This document shows positions 41,016-49,323 of a DNA stretch of 64,000 nt, piece by piece (the first letter of the stretch is position 1; each line of letters opens with the position of its first letter). Both the position numbers and the translations under genes were made by a program. This stretch comes from Caulobacteraceae bacterium (GTDB lineage: Bacteria; Pseudomonadota; Alphaproteobacteria; Caulobacterales; Aquidulcibacteraceae). The stretch is taken from assembly GCA_016703335.1 (NCBI GenBank), contig JADJCG010000032.1, forward strand, positions 62,001 through 126,000, written 5' to 3'. The notes under the pieces were generated by a model. The model was not told the origin of the DNA and searched no databases. It saw nothing but the letters and a program-made list of their open reading frames with translations.

Positions 41016-41996
41016 ATGCCGAACGTTGAAACATTGCCGGTTATCAATGTCGCGCCATTGATCGCGGGCGATGACGCAACGCATGTTGCACAAGAGATCG
41101 GCGCCGCGTGCCGGAGCCTAGGTTTCTTCTATGTGACCGGCCACGCGATCAGCGCCGATACGCTAAGCGCGCTTGATGTGGCCAGCCGCAAGTTCTTCGC
41201 GCTACCAGAAGCCGAGAAAATGAAGATCGCGATGGCGCGCGGCGGGCGTGCATGGCGCGGCTATTTTCCCGTCGGTGGCGAACTCACCAGCGGCAAGCCG
41301 GATCTGAAGCAGGGGCTCTATTTCGGCGAAGAACTCGGCGCTGATGATGCGCGTGTCCGCGCTGGACTCGCGCTGCATGGCGCAAACCTGTTTCCCGATG
41401 CCGTTCCCGAGATAAGGCCCGCAGTGCTCCGCTTCATGGACGAAGCAACGCGCTCCGCGCACGCGATCATGGAAGGCGTCGCGCTGAGCCTTGGTCTTGA
41501 CGCGCAGTATTTCCGGCGCACTTACACCGCTGATCCAACTTTGCTCTTCCGCGTGTTCGAATATCCCGAAGGCGACAGCGAAGGCTGGGGCGTCGGCGAA
41601 CACACCGATTACGGATTGCTGACGCTGCTCGCGCAGGACGAAAACGGCGGCCTGCAAGTGAAGACGCCAAACGGTTGGATCGAAGCGCCGTCGATCGAAG
41701 GCGCGCTCGTCTGCAACATCGGCGATATGCTCGATCGTCTCACGGGCGGCGTCTATCGCTCGACGCCCCACCGCGTGCGCAACGTCAGCGGCAAAAGCAG
41801 ACTCTCGTTTCCGTTCTTCTTTGATCCAGGCTGGAACGCTGAGATCGTCCCGCTGCCGGCGCATGCCAACGCACACGACGACAGCCGCGAACGCTGGGAC
41901 CAAGCCAACGTGCACGCATTCAGCGGTACGTACGGCGAGTACCTGCTGAGCAAAGTCTCGAAGGTGTTTCCAGAGTTGGCGCGGGATGTCGGCTAG
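41016..41996 (+). CDS. isopenicillin N synthase family Fe(II)/2-oxoglutarate dioxygenase
   Basis: The 326-residue protein has the N-terminal DIOX_N part (CRSLGFFYVTGHAI, RKFFALPEAEKMKIAM) and the double-stranded beta-helix part. Metal ligands are visible in GVGEHTDYGLLTLLAQDE (HxD), STPHRVRN (His), and 2-oxoglutarate-binding RLSFPFFFD (RxS). It is a non-haem iron oxygenase like those acting on amino acids, gibberellin-type or small nitrogen compounds; the substrate is unknown. It has a long leader with predicted RNA structure upstream. Confidence 0.9.
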   Translation: MPNVETLPVINVAPLIAGDDATHVAQEIGAACRSLGFFYVTGHAISADTLSALDVASRKFFALPEAEKMKIAMARGGRAWRGYFPVGGELTSGKPDLKQGLYFGEELGADDARVRAGLALHGANLFPDAVPEIRPAVLRFMDEATRSAHAIMEGVALSLGLDAQYFRRTYTADPTLLFRVFEYPEGDSEGWGVGEHTDYGLLTLLAQDENGGLQVKTPNGWIEAPSIEGALVCNIGDMLDRLTGGVYRSTPHRVRNVSGKSRLSFPFFFDPGWNAEIVPLPAHANAHDDSRERWDQANVHAFSGTYGEYLLSKVSKVFPELARDVG

Positions 41997-42745
41997 ACGC
42001 CGCGCTTCTGCCCGAAGAGATGGATATGCAGGCGGTCTGAATAGTTGAAGCCGTGCGCGATCACGGCATCCGCGAGCAGCGCCCCACGCGCGCGAACGCC
42101 TTCAGAGGTCGTACCTTCCGGCATGATATAAATCCGCGGCGCCGGGACGCCGTAGAGATCCGCAATCTCGGCGGCCGTCTCGATGTCGCGCACGTCCTTC
42201 GCGACGAATTTCAAGAACGCGCCTGGAAGCTGCGCATAGCGTCGCAACGCATCGGGCTTCAGCGCGAGCTCAGCATCATTCCCCGAGTGCGCCAATTTCG
42301 GCGACACGACAAAATAATCGATGCGATCGATCAGGGCATCGCTCGGAACAATGGAGCCGTTGGTTTCAATCTCAACCAAATGCCGATGATCGTGCTCACG
42401 CAGCGCATCAATCATCTCGACCAGCGCATCCGTCTGCAGCAGCGGTTCGCCACCCGTGATAACAACGCCTTCGCTTGGCAGCGCCCGGATACGATCCGCC
42501 GTCTCGGCCGCGCCAAGCTTGATCATCTCCGCGCTAGGCTCAAACTTCTTGCCGCTCTCATGTGCAAACGGCGTGCCCACCCAATTCCACGTATAGGCCG
42601 TGTCGCACCACACGCAGTGCAGATTGCATCCGGAAAGCCGCACAAACGTACGCGGCCGGCCGAGCGCCGGGCCTTCGCCTTGGATGGATCGGAAGATTTC
42701 AGGCTCGCCCTGGTCGTTGCGCGCGAGCTTGAGACTGGCGCTCAT
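41993..42745 (-). CDS. queE: 7-carboxy-7-deazaguanine synthase QueE
   Basis: This radical SAM enzyme makes CDG from CPH4 in queuosine/7-deazaguanine synthesis. The 250-residue protein has the QueE signatures IFRSIQGEGPALGRPRTFVRLSGCNLHCVWCDTAYTWNW (Cx3Cx2C cluster site), VVITGGEPLLQTDAL and EIETNGSIVPSD. Its start overlaps the stop of the Hsp70-like gene by four bases. No queC, queD or queF is present here. Confidence 0.95.
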   Translation of the reverse strand: MSASLKLARNDQGEPEIFRSIQGEGPALGRPRTFVRLSGCNLHCVWCDTAYTWNWVGTPFAHESGKKFEPSAEMIKLGAAETADRIRALPSEGVVITGGEPLLQTDALVEMIDALREHDHRHLVEIETNGSIVPSDALIDRIDYFVVSPKLAHSGNDAELALKPDALRRYAQLPGAFLKFVAKDVRDIETAAEIADLYGVPAPRIYIMPEGTTSEGVRARGALLADAVIAHGFNYSDRLHIHLFGQKRGV

Positions 42746-44112
42746 TGCGCCGGCATCATCTCCACCAGCGCACCGCCGACCGCCATGGCGATCTGCGGGA
42801 AGACATCGCGGAGCGAGGCATCGATGCTGGTGTAGAGCGGGTTGGAGGGCGACAGCGAGCCAACGCGCAATTGAATGCCAGGTGCAACGCTGGCGCCGGC
42901 GTGCTGCACCAGTGCGGGCAGGAACGGCAGGTGCGAACCGCCGCCCGCGAGCACGACGTCGATGTGCGTCGCGCCAACCGATTGCGCGCGCTGCGCCACA
43001 ACGCGGAGGCTGGCCGCGATCGTTTGCGCCAGCGCTTGCTGATAGGTGCGGAAGTTCGGGTCTTCAGCCAATTCCTTGGCGATGACGGTGATTTGCTTGC
43101 GCCCGACGCGCATCGTGCATTTGCCGTGACGGAAAATGTCTTTCTTCAACTCGCGCGCAGTCAAGCGAGCGGCGCGTAGCGTGCGCATATCGTCCGGATT
43201 GTTGCGGTCGAAGCCGGCTTTGCGCAGCATCAGCTCGATCAAGATGCGATCAACTTCGTCGCCGGCGAGCGCGCTGCACTGGCGCGCTTCTTTGACTTCG
43301 CTGAGCGACGGCGGCTCGACGCTTTCATCGAAATCGAAGGCGGCCATATCGTTGGTGCCGGCGCCGATGTCGAGCACGATGACAAAACGCGTCGGCTGCG
43401 AAGTGAAGGCGAGGGCGGCGGCAGCGGCCGCGTGCGGTTCGAAGATGCCGGTTTCCAGCATGCCGTTGCCCGGCGCGCGGGCGGCGCGGTCGAGCGCGTC
43501 TTTGCACTGAGCAATCGAGATGCCTTCGCCTTGCAGCAGGAACTGGCGGCTCAGCTGCTGCGAAACAGCGGCGGCTTCGTTGAAGATTTGCTCGAACGAG
43601 GTGTCGATGCCGCTGCCTGGGCGCCAGACAGGGCTGGTGTAGCGGCGCTTCGCATTGACGATGCCGCGCGGCATGTTCGGCGCAAGATCGAGCGCTTCAC
43701 GAATGAGCTGGTCGAGGTACGCAATATAAAGCACCAGCGCGTCGCGATGTTTGAACGTGCCGGTCGGATCCATCGACGGGCGCAGCTTAGTCTGCAGCGC
43801 TTCTTGCACGTTGGTCGCGCCGAGCACCGTCTTGAACGAGATCAGCGGATCGCGCGCGGTGTCGACGCCGCGATGTGCATGTTGCAACGCCTGCGGACCG
43901 AAATAAACGCGGCCGTCATCGACATAAATCACGGATGGCGTCAGCAGCGGATGCTCTGCGCCGGAGATCGCGCCGATCGGCAGCGGCTTCACGCCGACTT
44001 CAAGCGGCAGCATCGGGTCAAGGCAAATTGCCGCCTTCGACAAAGCTGTGCCGAAGTCGATGCAAATCCTTGCGCGGGAGGTCCAATCGCGTTCGCCGGT
44101 ATCGTCCATCAC
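42742..44112 (-). CDS. non-canonical Hsp70-like (actin-fold ATPase) protein
   Basis: The 456-residue protein has only the ATPase-like core: CIDFGTALSKAAICL (phosphate 1), LLTPSVIYVDDGRVYFGPQAL, EPHAAAAAALAF, FVIVLDIGAGTNDMAAFDF (phosphate 2), ALAGDEVDRILIELMLRK and HIDVVLAGGGSHLPFLPALV (adenosine motif). The usual substrate-binding domain and lid are absent. Similar stand-alone proteins are annotated 'Hsp70 family protein' and have no settled role. The end overlaps queE, so the two are translated together. Confidence 0.85.
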   Translation of the reverse strand: MMDDTGERDWTSRARICIDFGTALSKAAICLDPMLPLEVGVKPLPIGAISGAEHPLLTPSVIYVDDGRVYFGPQALQHAHRGVDTARDPLISFKTVLGATNVQEALQTKLRPSMDPTGTFKHRDALVLYIAYLDQLIREALDLAPNMPRGIVNAKRRYTSPVWRPGSGIDTSFEQIFNEAAAVSQQLSRQFLLQGEGISIAQCKDALDRAARAPGNGMLETGIFEPHAAAAAALAFTSQPTRFVIVLDIGAGTNDMAAFDFDESVEPPSLSEVKEARQCSALAGDEVDRILIELMLRKAGFDRNNPDDMRTLRAARLTARELKKDIFRHGKCTMRVGRKQITVIAKELAEDPNFRTYQQALAQTIAASLRVVAQRAQSVGATHIDVVLAGGGSHLPFLPALVQHAGASVAPGIQLRVGSLSPSNPLYTSIDASLRDVFPQIAMAVGGALVEMMPAQ

Positions 44113-44200
44113 ATGCCCTATACGATGCCGGCGCGCTTAGCGCCAACCCGCTGTTCCGCGCCAGCAGCGGCCGCACGTGAAGAAGATTTTATCCACAGGC

Positions 44201-45544
44201 TTACGCCGGGCGAGGCAACCGCAATGACGCGCGCAAGCCGCCTAAAGGACTGCCGCTCAACAGAATATCGCCGCCATGGCTGCGCGCCACGTCGCGCGCA
44301 ATGGCGAGACCGAGGCCTACACCTTTCTGGTTACGCGACCGCGTTTCATCCAGACGCGAGAACGGGCGGAAGGCCTCTTCGTAGAGTTCTTCGGGAATAC
44401 CTGGGCCGTTATCGTCGACGCTGACGGTGATGAACTGATCCGTACTCGAAACGGCCACCTGCACGCGGTCACCGTGCGCGGCGGCGTTGTCGATGAGATT
44501 TGCGAGGCAGCGTTTCAGCGCGCGCTCACGTCCTGGCATCGACACTGCAGCTTGCTCACCGACTACCGCCACCTCCGCGCCGCCGCGCGCCGCGTCTGCA
44601 ACGAGTTCGCTCACCGCCTGCGTGATGTCGACCAACTCCGGCGCCTCGTCCGAGATGCCTTTGGCGAAGGCGAGGTATTCGTCGAGCGTTTGCTCCATCT
44701 CCGCGAGATCGCGCTTGATGTCATCGATCTCCGGCGATTGCGGCATCATCGCCAGCTGCAGCTTCAGCCGCGTCAGCGGCGTGCGCAGATCGTGACTGAC
44801 TCCCGCCAGCAATTGCGAGCGCTGATCTATGTGTTTTCGTATCCGTTGGCGCATATCCTGAAACGCCAGCGTCGCGCCGCGCACTTCACGCGCCCCGCGC
44901 GCGCGTATGTATCCTGTATCCTCGCCGCGCCCGAACCTCTCCATTGCGTCTGCAAGGTTCTCAATCGGCCGCACCTGGTTGCGAATGAAGATCACCGAGA
45001 CAACGATCAAAAAGATCGTCGCGCCAGAAATCCACGCAACAAACAGCGGCCCTGATCGGGCCTGAACGCGATCGCGATACGCCTTCAACTGCAGCACGCC
45101 GTTCTCTGTCGGCACGCGGATGACAACCTGAGGCCCAGGGCAGGTAGAATCGTAGAAAATATCGCGATTGATGTCGGTCTGCAGCGCGCGCAGCAGATAG
45201 CGGTCGAGTGTCGAGCCCCAGGCACTGCAGCGCGGGATGGTGAGATCGGCGCCGGGCTCTAATTCAATCTCGAGCCGCAGCGGCCGCATCGCATATTCGC
45301 GCAGCTGCTCGAAATTCTCCGGCGTCGGATTGCGCTCATAAAGCTGGATCACCAGCGCCACGTCCGCAGCCACGCCCTGGCTCATGCGCTTCGACGTCGC
45401 CTGCCAGTGATCATCCAAGAACACGAGCGTAATGATGAGCTGCAGCAACGCCGCCGGCGCCACGATGATCAGCAGCGTGCGCCAGTAGAGGCCCTTCGGC
45501 AGAATGTCGCGAAAGCGCATGCGGGGCTTGGGCGTCGCGTCCAC
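44201..45544 (-). CDS. two-component sensor histidine kinase (EnvZ-like)
   Basis: The 447-residue protein has TM1 (LLIIVAPAALLQLIITLVF), a periplasmic sensor (residues about 45-165), TM2 (FVAWISGATIFLIVVSVIFI), a HAMP linker (RPIENLADAMERFGRG), HisKA with the phospho-His in LLAGVSHDLRTPLTRLKLQL (near residue 250), and HATPase_c with NLIDNAAAH (N box), VDDNGPGIP (G1) and GLGLAIARDVARSHGGDI (G2). It phosphorylates the OmpR-type partner encoded immediately upstream; the GTG start shares one base with that gene's stop. Confidence 0.95.
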   Translation of the reverse strand: MDATPKPRMRFRDILPKGLYWRTLLIIVAPAALLQLIITLVFLDDHWQATSKRMSQGVAADVALVIQLYERNPTPENFEQLREYAMRPLRLEIELEPGADLTIPRCSAWGSTLDRYLLRALQTDINRDIFYDSTCPGPQVVIRVPTENGVLQLKAYRDRVQARSGPLFVAWISGATIFLIVVSVIFIRNQVRPIENLADAMERFGRGEDTGYIRARGAREVRGATLAFQDMRQRIRKHIDQRSQLLAGVSHDLRTPLTRLKLQLAMMPQSPEIDDIKRDLAEMEQTLDEYLAFAKGISDEAPELVDITQAVSELVADAARGGAEVAVVGEQAAVSMPGRERALKRCLANLIDNAAAHGDRVQVAVSSTDQFITVSVDDNGPGIPEELYEEAFRPFSRLDETRSRNQKGVGLGLAIARDVARSHGGDILLSGSPLGGLRASLRLPRPA

Positions 45545-46251
45545 TAGTCGGCCGCCAATCTGTAGCCAACACCGCGCACCGTCTGCAAAAACACCGGCGC
45601 GCGCGGATCGACCTCCACTTTGCGGCGCAGACGCGTCACTTGCACATCGACTGAGCGCTCAAGCCCAGCGCCCGTGCGCTTAGCCAGTTCTTCGCGGCTG
45701 ATCACTTCGCCCGGCCGTTGCGCCAGAATGCGCAGCAGCGCCACCTCCGCCTCCGTCAACCGCACCGTCGCACTTTCGCGCGAAAGCTCACCGCGTGCGC
45801 TGTTAAAGCTAAACGGCCCGAACGTGACGATCTCCGGCGCTTCTCCGCGCGTCGCCAAAGTCCGGCGCAAGATAGCGTTGATGCGAAGCGTCAGCTCCGC
45901 CGGCTCAAACGGCTTCGGCACGTAATCATCAGCGCCGATGGAGAGGCCGCGAATGCGATCTTCCGCCAACCCGCGCGCCGTCATGAACACGATCGGCACC
46001 TTGGACGTCTTTCGAACGCTTTCCGCCAGCGAGAAGCCGTCTTCGACAGGCATCATCACGTCCAGGATCAGGAGGTCGAAATCCATTCCGTCCAAAAGCT
46101 TCCGCGCGCCCGCCGCGTCCGCCGCAGCCGAGACCCGCGCGCCAGCCTGCGCGAGGTACTTTTTGAGCAGTTCGCGAATGCGGTCGTCGTCATCAACCAA
46201 GAGCAGATGCGGCGGCCGGTCGAGCGCGTCGAAGGCGGGCGCGGCATTCAT
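45544..46251 (-). CDS. OmpR-family response regulator
   Basis: The 235-residue protein has a receiver domain (LLLVDDDDRIRELLKKYL, acidic pair; LLILDVMMPVEDG, phospho-Asp near 61; VFMTARG; YVPKPFEPAEL, Lys) and a winged-helix DNA-binding domain (LTEAEVALLRILAQRPGEVISREEL; ERSVDVQVTRLRRKVE; VRGVGYRL). I chose ATG 46249-46251; earlier in-frame codons do not look like coding. It is divergent from ilvE, as PetR-type regulators are in some alphaproteobacteria; the usual MarR gene is missing here. Confidence 0.94.
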   Translation of the reverse strand: MNAAPAFDALDRPPHLLLVDDDDRIRELLKKYLAQAGARVSAAADAAGARKLLDGMDFDLLILDVMMPVEDGFSLAESVRKTSKVPIVFMTARGLAEDRIRGLSIGADDYVPKPFEPAELTLRINAILRRTLATRGEAPEIVTFGPFSFNSARGELSRESATVRLTEAEVALLRILAQRPGEVISREELAKRTGAGLERSVDVQVTRLRRKVEVDPRAPVFLQTVRGVGYRLAAD

Positions 46252-46347
46252 GTGCGGCGACCCCGGCGAACGCGGCCCTGCGTGGGTAGGTTCAACCCCA
46301 TCGAGAGTGTTTTTGAGGTCAGAAATTCTAGCCTCCACGCTGGTTTG

Positions 46348-46376
46348 TTGACACTCATGCCGCGAGACACACAATA
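46348..46376 (+). promoter_or_regulatory. sigma-70-type promoter for ilvE
   Basis: TTGACA at 46348-46353 and ACAATA at 46371-46376 are separated by 17 bases in the 207-base divergent spacer between the response-regulator gene and ilvE. The site lies about 80 bases before the ilvE ATG, which has a strong ribosome site GAGGAGG (46446-46452). Confidence 0.55.
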
Positions 46377-46458
46377 CCTTAGAAAACCAACCCTGCTGCA
46401 CTGCACAATTTCACCGGCGCAGCGGATCGGCAAGTCCCGATCATAGAGGAGGATATGG

Positions 46459-47337
46459 ATGGCGGCGCAGTCTTTCGACGATCGCGATGGTTGGATTTGG
46501 ATGGACGGCGAGTTCATCCCGCACCGCGACGCCCGCGTCCACGTCCTCACGCACGCCATGCACTACGCCTCCGCCGTGTTCGAAGGCGAGCGCGCCTACG
46601 ACGGCGCGATCTTCAAGAGCCGCGAACACAGCGAGCGCCTTCATACATCAGCCAAGCTGCTTGGCTTCAAACTTCCCTACGCCGCCGAAGAGATCGACCG
46701 CGCCAAAGCCGAATTGGTGTCACGGCAGAAAACCCCGAACTGCTATCTGCGCGCCATTGCGTGGCGCGGCTCGGAGCTGATGGGTGTGTCCGCCAAACGC
46801 GATGACGTGCACGTCGCGATCGCGTCCTGGGTCTGGGGTGATTACTTCGCCGACAAGATGAAGGGCGTGCGCCTGATGGTTGCGCCGTGGCGCCGTCCCG
46901 CGCCGGACACCGCCCCGTGCAACTCAAAAGCCGCCGGCCTCTACATGATCTGCACGCTCTCGCGCCACGCCGCGACCGACGCAGGCTTTGACGACGCCAT
47001 CATGATGGATTGGCGCGGTCAGATCGCCGAAGGCACCGGCGCCAACATCTTCTTTGTGAAGGACGGCGTCCTGCACACGCCAACGCCCGATTGCTTCCTG
47101 AACGGCATCACCCGCCAAACCGTCATCGGTCTCGCCAAGGCGCGCGGAATCGAAGTCGTCGAGCGCGCCATCTGGCCAAACGAACTCGCGAGCTTCAGCG
47201 AAGTCTTCCTCACCGGCTCCGCCGCTGAAATCACCCCTGTCCGCGAAATCGCCGGCCTGCAATTCAAGCCAGCCTCGATGACCGAGATGCTCCTCAACGA
47301 CTTCGCCGCCCTGACGCGTCGCAAGAACGCCGCCTGA
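46459..47337 (+). CDS. ilvE: branched-chain amino acid aminotransferase
   Basis: The fold-type IV PLP enzyme interconverts Leu/Ile/Val with their 2-oxo acids. The 292-residue protein has WMDGEFIPHRDARVHVLTHAMHYASAVFEGERAY, then RSSA-type YLRAIAWRG, CNSKAAGLYMICTLSRHAATDAGFDDAIMMDWRGQIAEGTGANIFFV (catalytic Lys in NSKAAG, Glu in AEGTGANIF), and FLTGSAAEITPVREI. Length and motifs are complete. Alternative ATG at 46455 is out of frame. Confidence 0.95.
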   Translation: MAAQSFDDRDGWIWMDGEFIPHRDARVHVLTHAMHYASAVFEGERAYDGAIFKSREHSERLHTSAKLLGFKLPYAAEEIDRAKAELVSRQKTPNCYLRAIAWRGSELMGVSAKRDDVHVAIASWVWGDYFADKMKGVRLMVAPWRRPAPDTAPCNSKAAGLYMICTLSRHAATDAGFDDAIMMDWRGQIAEGTGANIFFVKDGVLHTPTPDCFLNGITRQTVIGLAKARGIEVVERAIWPNELASFSEVFLTGSAAEITPVREIAGLQFKPASMTEMLLNDFAALTRRKNAA

Positions 47338-47352
47338 TCTTCCGGCGGTGCA

Positions 47353-47373
47353 GGGGATGCGCTACGCATCCCC
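47353..47373 (+). other. perfect hairpin between ilvE and the D-cysteine desulfhydrase start
   Basis: GGGGATGCG (47353-47361), loop CTA, CGCATCCCC (47365-47373) form a nine-base perfect stem that ends one base before the ATG at 47375. No separate ribosome site lies between it and the start, so the hairpin would bury the initiation region. It could be an ilvE terminator, an RNA switch or a small palindromic repeat. Confidence 0.6.
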
Positions 47374-47374
47374 T

Positions 47375-48370
47375 ATGCAACTCGCCCGTTTCCCGCGCCG
47401 GCGTTACACGCCGCATTTCACGCCGCTCGAAAAGCTGCCGAACCTGACGGCTGCGCTCGGCGGTCCCGAGATTTGGATCAAGCGCGACGATCTTCTCGGT
47501 CTCGCTGCCGGCGGCAACAAAACCCGCAAGCTGGAATTTCTCGTCGCCGACGCACTCGCGCAAGGCGCGGACACGCTGATCACCGTCGGCGCACCGCAAT
47601 CGAACCATTGCCGCCTCACGCTCGCCGCCGCCGCGAAAGAGGGCCTCAAGTGCCGCCTCGTACTCGAACAGCGCGTGCCGGGCTCCTACAATCCGAACGC
47701 CACCGGCAACAACTTCCTCTACAATCTGCTCGGCGCTGAGAAGATCACCGTCGTCAACGGCGGCGACGATCTCAACGCCGCCATGCACGCAGAAAGTGCT
47801 GAGCTCGAGGCTGCAGGCCGCAAAGGCTATATCATTCCTGGCGGCGGCTCGAACCCGCTCGGCGCGCTCGGCTATGTCGCCTGCGCGCACGAAATCGCGT
47901 CGCAAAGTTTCGAGCAAGGCATCAGCTTCGACCGCATCATCGTCGCCAGCGGCTCGTGCGGCACGCATTCGGGCCTGCTTGTCGGCGCCAAAAGCGTGAA
48001 CTTCGATGCGCCGATCACCGGCATCAACGTCCGCCGCCCACGCGCAGAGCAGGAGGGCAATCTCCTGAAGCTCGCGCGCGAAACTGCAGCGTTGCTGAAA
48101 ATTGAATCTCCAGAAGCCAAAGACGTGACCGCACTCGATGAATGGGTCGGCGGCGGCTATTCGATCCCGACCGACGAAATGATCGAAGCCGTGCAAATGC
48201 TCGCCCGTCTGGAAGGCGTGCTCCTCGATCCCGTCTATTCCGGCAAAGCCATGGCCGGCCTCATCGGCCTTGCGCGGCGCGGCGAGCTGAAACGCGGCGA
48301 GCGCGTGCTCTTCGTCCACACCGGCGGCGCACCCGCGCTCTTCGCCTACCAAAATGTGCTGCAATCGTGA
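47375..48370 (+). CDS. dcyD: D-cysteine desulfhydrase / ACC deaminase-like PLP enzyme
   Basis: The 331-residue fold-type II PLP enzyme has PHFTPLEKLPNLTAALGGPEIWIKRDDLLGLAAGGNKTRKLEFL, in which the catalytic Lys lies in GGNKTRK. It also has TVGAPQSNHCRLTLAAA, YIIPGGGSNPLGALGYVA, VASGSCGTHSGLLVG and DPVYSGKAMAGL. It turns D-cysteine into pyruvate, H2S and ammonia. The gene is followed with a GTGA overlap by an Asp/Glu racemase, so the pair may deal with D-amino acids. Confidence 0.9.
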   Translation: MQLARFPRRRYTPHFTPLEKLPNLTAALGGPEIWIKRDDLLGLAAGGNKTRKLEFLVADALAQGADTLITVGAPQSNHCRLTLAAAAKEGLKCRLVLEQRVPGSYNPNATGNNFLYNLLGAEKITVVNGGDDLNAAMHAESAELEAAGRKGYIIPGGGSNPLGALGYVACAHEIASQSFEQGISFDRIIVASGSCGTHSGLLVGAKSVNFDAPITGINVRRPRAEQEGNLLKLARETAALLKIESPEAKDVTALDEWVGGGYSIPTDEMIEAVQMLARLEGVLLDPVYSGKAMAGLIGLARRGELKRGERVLFVHTGGAPALFAYQNVLQS

Positions 48371-49053
48371 GCGAGCCCAAGATCATCGGCATTATCGGCG
48401 GCATGGGCCCCGCCGCGACCGTCGATCTCTTCGCCAAGCTGGTGGAAGCAACCGGCGCTGCCATCGACCAAGATCATCTGCGCACCCTGATCGACAACAA
48501 CCCGCGCATCCCAAACCGCAACGACGCCATCGCCGGCCGCGGCCCATCCCCCGCGCCACACCTTGCGGCCGCAGCGCGCGGCCTCCAACAAGCCGGAGCG
48601 GACTTTCTAGTCATCGCCTGCAACACCGCGCACGCCTTCCAGTCCGATATAGAAGCCGCCGTGACCATCCCGTTCATCAGCATGATCGAAGCAACAGCTG
48701 ACGCGGCAGGGGACGTAGATCGCGTCGGCGTTCTCGCCGCCGACGGCTGTCGTGGCGCGCATCTTTACGAGCACGCCTTTGGCAAACGCGGCGTCACCAC
48801 GCTCTTCCTCGACGACGAAACGCAAGCCGAGTTCATGAAGCTCATCTTCCGCGTGAAGGCGGGTGACATGAGCGATGCCGTGCGCCGCCGCATGGAATCG
48901 CTGGCGCTCAGCCTCTACGCCCGCGGCGCAAAAGCGATCATCGCTGCGTGCACCGAAGTGCCGCTCGTGCTCTCCGCCGACGCGCTCGCCGTTCCCGTCA
49001 TCAACTCAACCGACGCACTCGTCGCCCGCGCCATCGCCTTCGCGAAGGCCTAG
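48367..49053 (+). CDS. aspartate/glutamate racemase family protein
   Basis: The 228-residue cofactor-independent racemase has IIGIIGGMGPAATVDLFAKLV at the N-terminus, catalytic Cys pair FLVIACNTAHAF and AIIAACTEVPLVL, and ISMIEATADAA. The PF01177 fold acts by two opposed cysteines. It is likely an aspartate racemase, but specificity in this family is broad. GTG start overlaps the desulfhydrase stop by four bases. Confidence 0.92.
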   Translation: MSEPKIIGIIGGMGPAATVDLFAKLVEATGAAIDQDHLRTLIDNNPRIPNRNDAIAGRGPSPAPHLAAAARGLQQAGADFLVIACNTAHAFQSDIEAAVTIPFISMIEATADAAGDVDRVGVLAADGCRGAHLYEHAFGKRGVTTLFLDDETQAEFMKLIFRVKAGDMSDAVRRRMESLALSLYARGAKAIIAACTEVPLVLSADALAVPVINSTDALVARAIAFAKA

Positions 49054-49193
49054 CGCATAGCTCTTAGCGCTGCGCGTTGCCCAATCCAGCGCGCGTCCCC
49101 GGTGGACTCCTTCGCTTCGCAGCGCGTCTTCCAATGTTCCCAGCTCGTACTGTTCCGCTATCCGCCGTGAAAAGGCACGATCGTGCGTGACAT
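49006..49193 (-). pseudogene. probable small gene hidden by an indel near its start
   Basis: An open frame on the minus strand reads THDRAFSRRIAEQYELGTL, EDALRSEGVHRGRALDWATR and on, which has protein-like composition and normal codons. An ATG at 49191-49193 with GGGGAG seven bases upstream lies one base out of frame; correcting one base joins start and frame into a protein of about 60 residues. Its end overlaps the racemase gene by about 50 bases, so the true stop may also be shifted. Function unknown. Confidence 0.35.
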
Positions 49194-49323
49194 CTGATCA
49201 CTCCCCGTCGTCAGCGCGGCCAAGGGTGGCGCTATTCACGTGACAAGCGAATGACGAGGCCAAATCGGAACAACGTCAAAGGCGCCGCGTTACCGGCCAA
49301 TCATTGCTTCCGGAGCCACGCGC
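49054..49323. other. intergenic region downstream of the racemase gene
   Basis: These 270 bases have no plus-strand gene. The left two-thirds are covered by the hidden minus-strand frame described separately; the right part (about 49200-49323) probably carries the promoter of the membrane protein that starts at 49324. No clear inverted repeat or terminator was recognised. Confidence 0.35.

Noticed and set aside
49054..49323. tRNA or small RNA gene in the gap after the racemase
   Set aside because: No cloverleaf, TTCRA arm or terminator; most of it fits the hidden minus-strand frame better.
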